Source: Zymoseptoria tritici IPO323
Lineage: Eukaryota > Ascomycota > Dothideomycetes > Mycosphaerellales > Mycosphaerellaceae
Assembly: GCF_000219625.1 (NCBI RefSeq)
Contig: NC_018214.1
Span: 310,001-374,000 of the forward strand
Direction of reading: 5' to 3'
Length of the DNA: 64,000 nt
This document shows, piece after piece, positions 55,484 to 64,000 of this stretch; positions within the stretch are counted from its first letter, which is position 1, and the number at the start of each line of letters is the position of its first letter. Made by a program: the position numbers and the translations under genes. The notes below the pieces were generated by a model. It was given only the letters and a program-made list of their open reading frames with translations. It searched no databases and was not told the origin of the DNA.

Positions 55484-57214
55484 TCACCTCCCAACGCTCT
55501 TCTCGTCGCCCATCTCCTCCCGCAAGATCCTCACCTGTTTCTTGATCTCCCGCCAAAGAATCAACTTCTCAAGATCGGGGTCCTGCTCGTCCAATTGTCT
55601 CACGGACCAGACATAGTCGTACAAGCCCTTGAATGGTCTTGTTGCCTCGCGATCACAGTGAGAACCATTGGTCGGCCGATCATGAGTCCCAAGACACTCC
55701 AGGCAGACAACATCCTTGCCGCCTCTCGCGATAGCAAGCAGACTGGCTACCATCGCTTCCTGCAAATATGCAAAGGAGAAGTCTCTGGTGATCTTGGCGA
55801 CGGCAGGGCAAAGTTTGTCGGGAAAGTCGAGATCCTTGTTCTCCTTGAGTTTGGCCTGCCAGTACTTCATGTAGGCTTCACGTTCCTTTTCGTTGGGGTT
55901 CGGGAATAAGTATTTGCGATCGAATCGAGACGGTCGTTTCGCAAGGCCTGGGTCCAGGCGGTCGAGGTGGTTCGTGGAGCCGATCTAGACCTTGGTCAGC
56001 ATCTTCCGTGTACCAGTGGATCCGTCTTGACCCACCATGAGGATACCATCGTTACTTCTGATCCCATCGACCTCGTTCAGGAAGTATCTACATATCATCT
56101 GTCAGCGGTCTGTGCATGATAAATGTAGCCTGTCGGCACTTACGATCGGACATTATCAGTAATGATGCTATCCAGATCCTCGAACACCAGCAGACATGGA
56201 GCAGTTCGTCTCGCGAGCGAGAAGATCAACTGAATCGCGTACTCGGGACCACCATACGAGACCAGATTTCGAACGTAAAGCGTAGGAATCGGGTCTTTGC
56301 GGTCATACAAGCTGTGCATGATCGCTTTGACACTGATGGTCTTGCCGTTTCCCGGAGGACCGTAGTATATCTGACGTTCGTGAGCATGTTGTGTCAGAGG
56401 GGTTGGGCATGCTACTCACGATTCCTCTCTTCCAAGGCACTTTCAGCCGTTCATACGTATCTCGGCTGTCGAAGAAGCTGTCCACGTCGTTGCGAATGCT
56501 TTCTTTCATGGCCGGATCGAGGCTTTCGTTGCACGTTAGCCAGTGTACACCATCCTACCATAGTGAAAGCACTCACATAACATCGTCCCAACTAGCCTTG
56601 TGCACACTCTTCCACAGCTCCGAGCTCTTCTGCCAATTGCCACCATCAAACACCCAGACTTCATCGTGTAGCTGAGCGCTCCACTGGCCGGCTTCCATCA
56701 AAAGTCTGTTCGTGGCGTCCACGGACGATGACAAGACGTATTGGTTCACGACCTGAGGGTATGCACTGCTTCCATCTCTTCCGTCTGAAAGATACAGGAC
56801 GAATTCCCTACTCTTCCAGTCGATGAGATACTTCCCGAACATGACACGGTCTCCAAGACCACCACTACCATTCAGCCTAGAGGCTGGCGGGATATAGCTT
56901 CGCCATGAGAGCCTCTCCTTCGCGTTGTCGATGGGTGCAACTCCGGCATTTCCAGCACTTGCATATCCAAGGATGTTGCAGCTTCCCTGAGGAACGACCG
57001 TGAGGTGTAGTTCTGGATACTCCTTATGGAGAGATTCAACAATTACGGCGTCCGTGTTGATGCGATTTGCGGAGGAGTGTTCGAAGTAGCGGCGAGCTGT
57101 CTCGTTGCGATCATTCGGTCGTGTTCGAATGGGCATGCTCGTGATGGGACCTGACTGCGGCGAAGTGGCATTGGCGTGGCCTGGCGCAGGCAGACCCATG
57201 TTCGATCTGGTCAT
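55484..57214 (-). CDS. AAA+ ATPase with fungal N-terminal domain (BCS1/26S-like AAA fold)
   Basis: Five exons: 57214-56577, 56522-56420, 56370-56144, 56087-56036 and 55984-55484. They sum to 506 codons plus stop and keep frame at every junction. Residues 1-212 are an N-terminal domain of unknown role. The AAA module has Walker A GPPGNGKT (251-258), Walker B LLVFEDLD (306-313) with the catalytic Glu-Asp, sensor-1 GSTN (342-345) and an Arg-finger region RPSRFDRK (357-364). The C-terminal region is helical (LILWREIKKQVRILREEM). Proteins of this layout in filamentous fungi are annotated AAA-family ATPases and are expected to remodel a protein substrate using ATP; the substrate is unknown. There is no signal peptide. 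Divergent from the secreted-protein gene. Confidence 0.88.
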
Positions 57215-58085
57215 CTTGAAAGAAATGTGGTTATGGCTGCTGTTGTAAGAAGGCGGTGTTCATGGAGCATTGTAGAGCTCCAAGCTCGAGCTTCCTTCCC
57301 GGCTGCCGCCTGATGACAAGCCTCGTCTCATCCTGCGGGATCCATCTCAAGACATCGACGCTCACATTGACATGTAGCCATACTGCCGATTTCCTCCATC
57401 AACGCCCGCCTCTGCCAAAGATCAGAGCATGTAGTGGACGCACAAGCACGAAGCATTGCGATTGCGATGATCAGCAGCTCCAGAAATCTCGGATCGGATC
57501 CGAGATCCCGATGCTGTCGGCCTCTCCTTCTCTGGCACATTGAAGAACAAACCACACGCGAGTCCACAGTACCCTCGCTCACCGATCCAAGTCGAGTCGA
57601 TGCGATCCGCGGACGTCCGTCATGCGATCTACCATGTCATGCACTCTTCATGCCATGCGGCCTTCCACGTTGGCTGACTTTACATACGGGCAGAGCGGCG
57701 TCCTACAGAAGAAGCACTACATCGATCTCCCAATCACGTATCGTCCAGGTAACCCATGGTCGGCGACTGCATCTATTGCCAAGGCAATATCGCGTAGATG
57801 ATGCGAGCCTTCATCACCTCCGGCTGGACGAAGTGCAGTAAGAAGCGATGAGAACACAAAAACCTTGGATGCCCTCAAGTTACGCTGACTCGACAGGTGA
57901 AATATCAATATCTTGCCGCGTCTGAAACATACCAGGCATGCAAGCTCTGTGTCGTACATTCAACATCCCGCTATGAGCAGTCGCGAGGTCATCGCTCTGG
58001 TGGCAGTATATGAGGCGGATCAGACGCAAGGTAAGACAGAGATCATCCTTTCCAACACTCAAGCATCAGCCAGTACACCGCAACA
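57215..58085. promoter_or_regulatory. Divergent intergenic region, AAA+ and secreted-protein genes
   Basis: No gene is seen in 871 bp. The right part supplies the secreted-protein promoter, with an A/C-rich leader (58040-58085) directly before its ATG. Confidence 0.45.
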
Positions 58086-58754
58086 ATGGTCGCCTTCAAA
58101 CTCCTCACTCTAGTCGGACTCGCTGCAACCGCCGTGGCTCAAGTCTCATTTGGCGCTCCGGAGAACTCGGCTGAGATTCTGTCTCTCCTCCAGGACGCAA
58201 ACCAGTACACCGTCTCATCTGGTCAGAATGCAGCAAGATACAGAGCTGGCAACCCATCCAGCTACCAGGACCTCTCAGATGAGAACGCCAAACTCCTCCA
58301 ATCGTGGCAAGCGATCAATACTGCCGCAAAGAGCAGCTCTGGTTTCTACAGCGAACAAGGTGCCCAACAAATTATCGACTTTGTCAACAACCAGCTTTAC
58401 CCGAACACGAAGCGGGCCGACCAGATCTATGTCAAGCAACGACCTGAGTTCCAGAAAGGACCTCGCCCCTTCATCGATTACATCAATCCCGGCTTGATCC
58501 AGCTGAAGGTCGCCGTGGCCGACGCTGCGGCTGCTGTTGCACAGAGGGCGCGAGCCACTCAGCTGACCCCAATCACCCTGGCGTTTTTGAACATCGCTCA
58601 GGACTATTCCAACACGCAGGAGATCCAGATGTTCGGTCCTCAGACGCCCATCTACAGGGGTCAGTGTGGATGTTCAGGACAAGGACCACAAGGCTACTTC
58701 GGAGGTGGTCTACCAGGCCCCTTCGGAAAAGGCCCACGGGGTTATCGAGCATGA
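58086..58754 (+). CDS. Small secreted protein, 222 aa
   Basis: Intron-free. Residues 1-18 (MVAFKLLTLVGLAATAVA) form a clear signal peptide with cleavage expected after AVA. The mature part is mostly helical: ENSAEILSLLQDANQY, a central AVADAAAAVAQRARA helix, and LAFLNIAQDYSNTQ. It ends in a Gly/Pro-rich tail containing the only two Cys residues as CGC. The near absence of Cys separates it from typical Cys-rich effectors; the layout recalls fungal helical surface-binding proteins such as the HsbA type, but I see no decisive motif. Expected location is outside the cell or in the wall. The ATG has A at -3 (acaATGg). Confidence 0.8.
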   Translation: MVAFKLLTLVGLAATAVAQVSFGAPENSAEILSLLQDANQYTVSSGQNAARYRAGNPSSYQDLSDENAKLLQSWQAINTAAKSSSGFYSEQGAQQIIDFVNNQLYPNTKRADQIYVKQRPEFQKGPRPFIDYINPGLIQLKVAVADAAAAVAQRARATQLTPITLAFLNIAQDYSNTQEIQMFGPQTPIYRGQCGCSGQGPQGYFGGGLPGPFGKGPRGYRA

Positions 58755-59275
58755 TCTGGGCGGGGAGTGCTTGGAGAAGATGGTTTAAGCTAGATAGCGA
58801 CGTCGACTGGCAGGAGATGAAAAGGATTGCAAGGAAGACGAAGTGGCATCGCGAAGGGTAGTCGTGTTGGTGAAAATACCATGAAAGTAAGCCAAATAGG
58901 AGTTACCATTTCATGTACCTGCGAGATGTTCTTGCATTATCATACCTCTCTCTCTCTCGAACTCCTTCTGTCGCCTCACATCTTGCGCGTGAGTAATGCC
59001 TAGCACGACACAGTACATTGTGGACTATCTTCAACGGCTCCTTCGTATCCGCTCCGAGATGGATCTCAAGGGATCCATATTAAACGAGTCGGTGAAGGGC
59101 TTGGGATGTCGTACGATCCTACCTGGTAAAGGAGCATCCGAGAATGCTGGGGTAGCTCGCTTCCCAGTCATGGCAGGTTGGCAACCGCAGTCAGCTTCTG
59201 CGTCTTGATAAAACAACATCGGCCTCAAGCATTTCGGGACCTGCCCAAGCACACCCTTCACGTCTTCAAGAAACC
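58755..59275. other. Intergenic; CT simple repeat
   Basis: No gene is seen. A CTCTCTCTCT run lies near 58948-58960. The right end is the leader of the SDR gene. Confidence 0.5.
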
Positions 59276-60213
59276 ATGGCTCATCAAGGAAAGACAGTGC
59301 TTGTGACTGGAGGCGCCAGTGGTCTGGGAAGAGCAACTGCCGAGCACTTCCTGTCCGTCGGATCAAATGTAGTCATCTGCGACATCAGCAAGACAGCACT
59401 GGCCGACTTCGACGAAAAGGTTGCCTCTATCAACCCAGACCGAGCACTCGCCGTGGAGACCGACGTCACGTCAGAGTCCGCGCTCGACAGCCTCTTCGAG
59501 CAGATTGAGAAGAAATTCGGCCACCTGGACTATGCCATCAATTCCGCTGGAGTCATGGACCATTTCGACCCAGTCGGCGAAGTCTCACGAGCAGAATTTG
59601 ACCGCGTGATAGCTGTTAATTTGACTGCTCCGACCTTCATCACGAAACGAGCGGTCACTTCCATGCTGAAGGCGGGAGTGAAGGGCTCCATTGTCAACAT
59701 CGCTTCACTCGCTGCTTTCAAAGGGTGGGCTGGCGGTGAGTGAGCGCTGGGATGTATCTTTGCTGGCACTCCTACTCATCAATTCTTGGCAGGCTCCGCA
59801 TACACTATCAGCAAGCACGGCCTGATCGGGCTGACGAAGAGCACGGCCGCTTTTTACAGGACGAAAGGGATCCGCTGTAACGCTGTCGCTGCCGGAGCTA
59901 TGGCGACCAACATCGCAGCCCATTTCGGTGTCACTCCACCCAATGCCGAGGGTCTGGATCTCAACATGAAGGCCTGTAAGTTGATGAGGCACTGAGGTAC
60001 TATGAAAGGTGTTTGCTGACGACTGGTGGCTAGTCGGCAAATGGGAGGGTGCTTGGACAGACCCCGCCAAGCTCGCCAAACTGATAGCGACGTTATGCGA
60101 CGAAGACAACGAGATGGTGAATGGAGGTGGGTCGTATAGTACGAGACGAATCTATCGACCAAGACTGACATTGTCCAGCGGTCGTCAACTCCGAGTTTGG
60201 TATCACAGCTTAG
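59276..60213 (+). CDS. Short-chain dehydrogenase/reductase (classical SDR)
   Basis: Exons 59276-59735, 59793-59975, 60034-60126 and 60179-60213 give 256 residues, the usual length. The Rossmann nucleotide-binding motif TGGASGLG is at residues 11-18, NSAG at 89-92, the catalytic Ser at 144 (NIAS) and Tyr157-x-x-x-Lys161 (YTISK). The Asp after the second strand (CDIS, residues 35-38) suggests NAD(H) preference. It should oxidise or reduce an alcohol or keto group on an unknown small substrate. The last exon is only 35 nt (ends VVNSEFGITA), so the 3' splice choice decides the C-terminus. No cluster partner is apparent nearby. Confidence 0.9.
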
Positions 60214-60915
60214 TGAATTGCAATAACACAGTCTCGATGTGTCTCTGCGTGAAGACGGCAGCGGAAGAGGTAAAAGTTGTGCTCCTTGGAGGCAACATAT
60301 ATAACTTCTACGAATCACGCATTCCATTTGTAAACTTCGGAAGTCGACTCAATCTGACCTTTACAGGTCTCAGCGCGCACACTCATCGCATCATGCGGGT
60401 ACATTCGGACCCCTATACTCATCAAATTCGACTCAAATAAGGCAAAGTCCAGAACAGGCCCATTGACAGATCGATCCACCTGCTGGCATGTCGCTAAGTC
60501 CGGGAAGCTGCTTGGGTGCCTGAATGTGTAACCACGCAGTGGAGTCTGCAGCCGTTGGTGGAACTCCAGAAAGAGGTTGGCGATCACAGTATCACTCTTG
60601 CCGCCTCTTCCTTTCTACACGAACTTCAACCTAAAAGCACTTCGCCAGTTCGTCAAGGCCAACTTGGGCGCTCGAGGCCAGCTTTGGCGATTGCCAGAGT
60701 CGGCAGCCGGTATCGAATGATCGCTGGAGTGCGCAGCCAGAACCACTACGGCTACATTGCAGTCAGACAGGCTGCCGAGACGATGCGAATTATTCGGAGT
60801 AGTGCTGGATCTCTTCGGCCAGAACTGCACAAGGCACAATCATTCGACTGGGACGCCGCCAAGTTCGGTCAAGATGTAGGAGAAAAGCGCGGTTGAATCT
60901 TATTGAGACTGACGT
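60214..60915. other. No convincing gene
   Basis: A 126-codon plus-strand frame (60516-60896) and its alternatives show no domain. One alternative frame gives FYTNFNLKALRQFVKANLG, which looks protein-like but is soon stopped, so an old gene remnant is possible. Confidence 0.4.
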
Positions 60916-61854
60916 TTGTATAGTACAATCAGTAAAGTCGGCTGTTTCCAATCGCAACTACTGCTCTCATTGTTGGTGCAGGACAACATGAAGAAGATCG
61001 ATATGCGTGTAATGTTTCGGCACTATCTTCCTTCTCCACTCTGGATGAGTTGGACAACAAGGAAGGCGTCCAGATCTTCGACCATCACCGAGCCGGAAGT
61101 GCCCCGCCCTGGGTTTGTCTATCTCGAAGACAGAGAGAGATACACCCGAGAAACGGCTGAGGACGAGGACTTCGACGAATACGAGGCGACTTGTAAGATT
61201 CCGACTCCGGTGAAGGTTGTTCTCAATGCTCGCGACGACATGAACGGACATTGTCAGAGTGGAGAGACTATTGCCGATGTCGAAGTCATGACGCACGTCG
61301 TTGAATGCCTTCGAATGTCGCTCATTGAAGGCTCCGCGATCGCAAGTGCCTTTCCGGACGAGGGATTTGGTCCGCAGCCTTTCCGGGACCCAGTGACCGT
61401 CGAGCCTTTCGGCGTGGGGACGCTTGACGACAAACCCTTTACACTCAATGTTTCTCCCTTGCCGGGCTCGGCTTCAGACATAGTTTCAACTCGTGAGAGT
61501 CCGGTTGCGGAGGTCTTCAAGCCCACTCTTCCACCAGGGGTTCTTTCAATCGAGGAGGCCATTGATCGGCATTCGAAGAACATTCGTTTGAGTGGAAACG
61601 GCTCAGAGCTCTTCTTGAAGACCTCCCGGAATTTCTCGAGCGTACTCTGGAGCGACTTCATGAGGTTCCATCCTCGTAGATGCATCATCTGGCATGAAGC
61701 TGCTTATGTGTGCTTTGGGCAATCGTCGCAACTGGGTTCTCAGCTGGTTTTCCACCATGAAGACTCACCAAGTCGTGGAAATTTTGGAAACTGTTTCTAC
61801 GACCCCTTACGGCAGCAATCGAGGTATCGTGCTAAGTCTGCCAGCCATGCCTGA
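60916..61854 (+). CDS. Hypothetical protein, up to 312 aa
   Basis: The frame is acidic and protein-like from about residue 25 (start possibly at the internal MKKIDMRV, 60988) to about residue 255. It contains PRPGFVYLEDRERYTRET, AEDEDFDEYEA and LPPGVLSIEEAIDRH. The last 50 residues are Cys/Gln/His-rich and may read into an intron. Adjacent plus-strand frames (61694-61969 and 61860-62297) could be further exons. There is no signal peptide or transmembrane helix. No family is recognised. Confidence 0.45.
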   Translation: MYSTISKVGCFQSQLLLSLLVQDNMKKIDMRVMFRHYLPSPLWMSWTTRKASRSSTITEPEVPRPGFVYLEDRERYTRETAEDEDFDEYEATCKIPTPVKVVLNARDDMNGHCQSGETIADVEVMTHVVECLRMSLIEGSAIASAFPDEGFGPQPFRDPVTVEPFGVGTLDDKPFTLNVSPLPGSASDIVSTRESPVAEVFKPTLPPGVLSIEEAIDRHSKNIRLSGNGSELFLKTSRNFSSVLWSDFMRFHPRRCIIWHEAAYVCFGQSSQLGSQLVFHHEDSPSRGNFGNCFYDPLRQQSRYRAKSASHA

Positions 61855-63692
61855 GCTGAATGAGTACGGTCTGCGTGCTATCATGGCCTCATGCGAACAT
61901 GGGCAGTTACACTTTGCAGACACCGATCTCCTGCCAGTGCAGAGAATTGTGCAAGTGGCCTCTGAGTGAATCAGCCGCAAAGTCCTTTCTACGCTACGCC
62001 TTTGTCAGCTTGGATAATGACCGGCAGCTCGTCTCCTCAGACATCAAGCAATTTCTCCACATCGTGGCACCGAACACGCGCACGCCCTGGCGTCCGGCAA
62101 ACGCGTTCTTGAGCAGCTTGCGACACTGTCATGGTCCAGGCAAGGCTGTCACGGGTGACTGTGATTTGGCAGAGGTGTGGCTGAAGCAGTGTCCGCGGCA
62201 GAGCAGTACATTGAGCTGGTGCATGGATTTGATGCGATGGTTTTGCGGGTCTTCAAGGGCCATGGGCGTCGGCGGCATTGATACGCGCGGCGATTGAGAG
62301 GTCGATATGCTCTAGAATAAGCCACAGACCTTCGCTGAGGCTATCAATTGCGAGCTCTTGCGGATGATTTGGCAAGCACGGCGGATGTAGTGCAGGTCGA
62401 TATCTTGCGAAAAGTGGACGCATCAGGCAGATGTATACCGATCGTGACCGTGAGCAGAATATCCGTAACAAATTCTATACTCGGAGATCAGCTGGAATGC
62501 GACAACAACACCCTTGTCACCGGCCCAGGATATTGCTCGGAAGTCGGCCCTCGATCCTTCCAGATTGTGGAGATGCTGACAGTTCTTCGCACATGACTTG
62601 CAAAAATGCGGAGGAAGTGCGGGACATACTTTCACGACCGCGGCACCGCATGCTTTCGAGCTTCAAATCAATCCGTCCGGGACTCCGAATCGATCAACAT
62701 TATTGATGACAAAAGGATGTTCCTGGCCGAGCCGAATCTCGGCACCGCGAACATGACAAAGATGGCTTGGAGTCAATCTAACACTCTTCGACGACCTCAC
62801 GCGACATGAAATTCTGCACGCCACGTCTCCATGGCATTTATCCAAGCCCTGGGGAGCATGTCTCGCTGTTGGTCTCCTTGTTATGAATCTCCGCGATCAG
62901 TCAACAAAACACCGATCAGGAAGTCCGTGGTTCCTTTTGTCCGCCAATCCAATGACAGGCATCGGATATAGCTCTCGCGATCGTTAGACCGCTTAACCGG
63001 TCGTTAGTGGTCGTGCAGAGCGCAGACGCCATCTCAGTGCTTACTTTCTCTGGCTGCAGGCTAAAACGCTTGGTCTTGACGTAGTCTTCGAAGAGCCGTA
63101 CTTTGGGATCACTCCTCCAGGTACCTCAGGTACCTCCTCTCTCATTGGCATCGTCATCATCGTTCCCACAGCTTCCGGTCAGCATGGCGAGAGACGCACA
63201 GCTCTATCCAACCATGAACGACATCTGCTCTGGCAAAGCTGCAAGCGAGAGAGATACAGCCATCAGAGGCGTTTGTTGTCCGACCTGTTCCCGGCACCAC
63301 CCATCTCGGCTCGACCTCTGCGTGGCCAAAGTCGTTGTCCCCAGTACCAGCTTCCCATGGCGATCCAGACGAGGCGCACATGCCTCTTTCAACAACGGGC
63401 GAGCATTCTCTGCAACCTCATTTGCCGATTCCACACCTGCGCCGCCCACTATTGGTCCGACCCCATTTATACTCACCTCCACACTTTCCCTTAGTCCTGG
63501 AGTTGGACCCACTTCCGGATGGGGAACTGAAATGCTTAGCCTGGAACTATGATGATGGGGGTGTTTCTCGTCGAGTAGCTCGGTTGTGCGAGCTCCGTCT
63601 GACCCAAGCGTTCCTATATAGATTCTACCGCCCACCCTTCGTTCGATCCCTCTATCCCAAACATCGTCAACCGTCTAGACGTCTCTTTCATC
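61855..63692. other. Possible 3' exons of the hypothetical gene, then transporter promoter
   Basis: From 61.86 to 62.3 kb a frame with SLDNDRQLVSSDIKQFLHI may belong to the preceding gene, but junctions cannot be fixed. From 62.3 to 63.6 kb no gene is convincing. A TATATA sequence at 63615-63620 lies about 75 bp before the transporter ATG and could be its TATA box. Confidence 0.4.
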
Positions 63693-64000
63693 ATGTCGAC
63701 CATTCCACAGCAATACGGCGAGAATGGCGCGGGCAATGGCACCAGTGCCCACGACCACGCCAACGGCACGAATGGCGCTTCCATCCGCAAGCCATACGAC
63801 TACGGCGGCAACCCGCTCGCCCACGTCAACACTGGCGAATCTGTCCGCCTCGCTGCCTTCGGTGGTGAGCTGCAGCCAGGTCTCTACCGCTCCACCGAGA
63901 AGCGAAAGTTTGCCAACCCAGCTCCTCTCGGTCTCTGCGGTTTCGCCTTGACGACTTTCCTTCTTTCGGCTATCAACTTGGGAACCCGCGGTCTCACCGA
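63693..64000 (+). CDS. GPR1/FUN34/YaaH-family acetate transporter (N-terminal part, cut by window end)
   Basis: The frame starts MSTIPQQYGENG and has a long hydrophilic N-terminus with KPYDYGGNPLAHVNTGES. The family signature FANPAPLGLCGFA follows, at the start of the first transmembrane helix (ALTTFLLSAINLGTRGL). This is the NPAPLGL hallmark of acetate/ammonium transport outward-type carriers (yeast Ady2/Ato proteins, Aspergillus AcpA). These six-helix plasma-membrane proteins take up acetate with protons. Only about 102 residues are inside the window, so completeness, introns and the C-terminus cannot be judged. The start is favoured because it is the first ATG in a typical context and the N-terminus resembles fungal homologues. 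Confidence 0.9.
   Translation, partial: MSTIPQQYGENGAGNGTSAHDHANGTNGASIRKPYDYGGNPLAHVNTGESVRLAAFGGELQPGLYRSTEKRKFANPAPLGLCGFALTTFLLSAINLGTRGLT

Noticed and set aside
55484..55600. LWRE string at the C-terminus of the AAA+ ATPase as a link to the five-gene family
   Set aside because: Only four residues match. The surrounding sequence (IKKQVRILREEM) does not follow the family pattern, and the rest of the protein is unrelated.

Overview
The window reads as a chromosome piece from a filamentous ascomycete (Pezizomycotina, most likely a dothideomycete). Coding genes are compact with few, short GT-AG introns (about 50-65 bp). The gene content is fungal: an IPI1-type Rix1-complex subunit, glucokinase, a fibroin-3-related membrane protein and a GPR1/FUN34/YaaH acetate carrier. 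The repeats carry the scar of repeat-induced point mutation (RIP): CpA and TpG are largely replaced by TpA while CpG persists, so reading frames are studded with TAG and some TAA stops. The exact taxon is an inference.

Layout. (1) About 1-21.6 kb is a nest of RIP-damaged transposable elements. A minus-strand element of unknown type ('X') runs from about 11.85 kb down to a TGA at 730. It was split by two non-LTR retrotransposons: a full-length Tad-like LINE (758-6334, minus strand, 15-bp target duplication) and a short related copy (6872-7694, plus strand, 13-bp target duplication). Next comes a complete Ty3/gypsy chromovirus (11966-18786) with two 170-bp LTRs, then a second unrecognised minus-strand RIP-damaged ORF ('Y', about 19.4-21.5 kb). 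(2) 21.6-31.8 kb has ordinary base composition but no intact gene I can defend. It holds relic coding fragments, including two paralogous coiled-coil ORFs that each carry one in-frame amber stop at the matching position. (3) 31.8-43.2 kb is a lineage-specific cluster. Its core is five paralogous genes (33.4-40.1 kb) of a family I do not recognise. They share a C-terminal motif near LWREQxEWRE, a phase-1 intron before one conserved helix, a 5'-UTR intron and a CAACAACA leader. Coiled-coil hypothetical genes flank them. (4) 44-64 kb is a core-type gene region: a roadblock/LC7 dynein light chain, IPI1, glucokinase, a fibroin-like membrane protein, a WD40 protein, a wall or GPI-type protein, an AAA+ ATPase, a small secreted protein, an SDR, a hypothetical protein, and the start of a GPR1/FUN34/YaaH transporter cut by the window end.

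The genes do not form one pathway. Divergent pairs (A3/A1, roadblock/IPI1, fibroin/WD40, AAA/secreted) may share promoters, and the WD40 and wall-protein genes converge with only 44 bp between them. The most novel item is the five-gene tandem family at the border between the RIP-damaged repeats and core genes. The best-resolved history is the nested insertion series in the first 19 kb.
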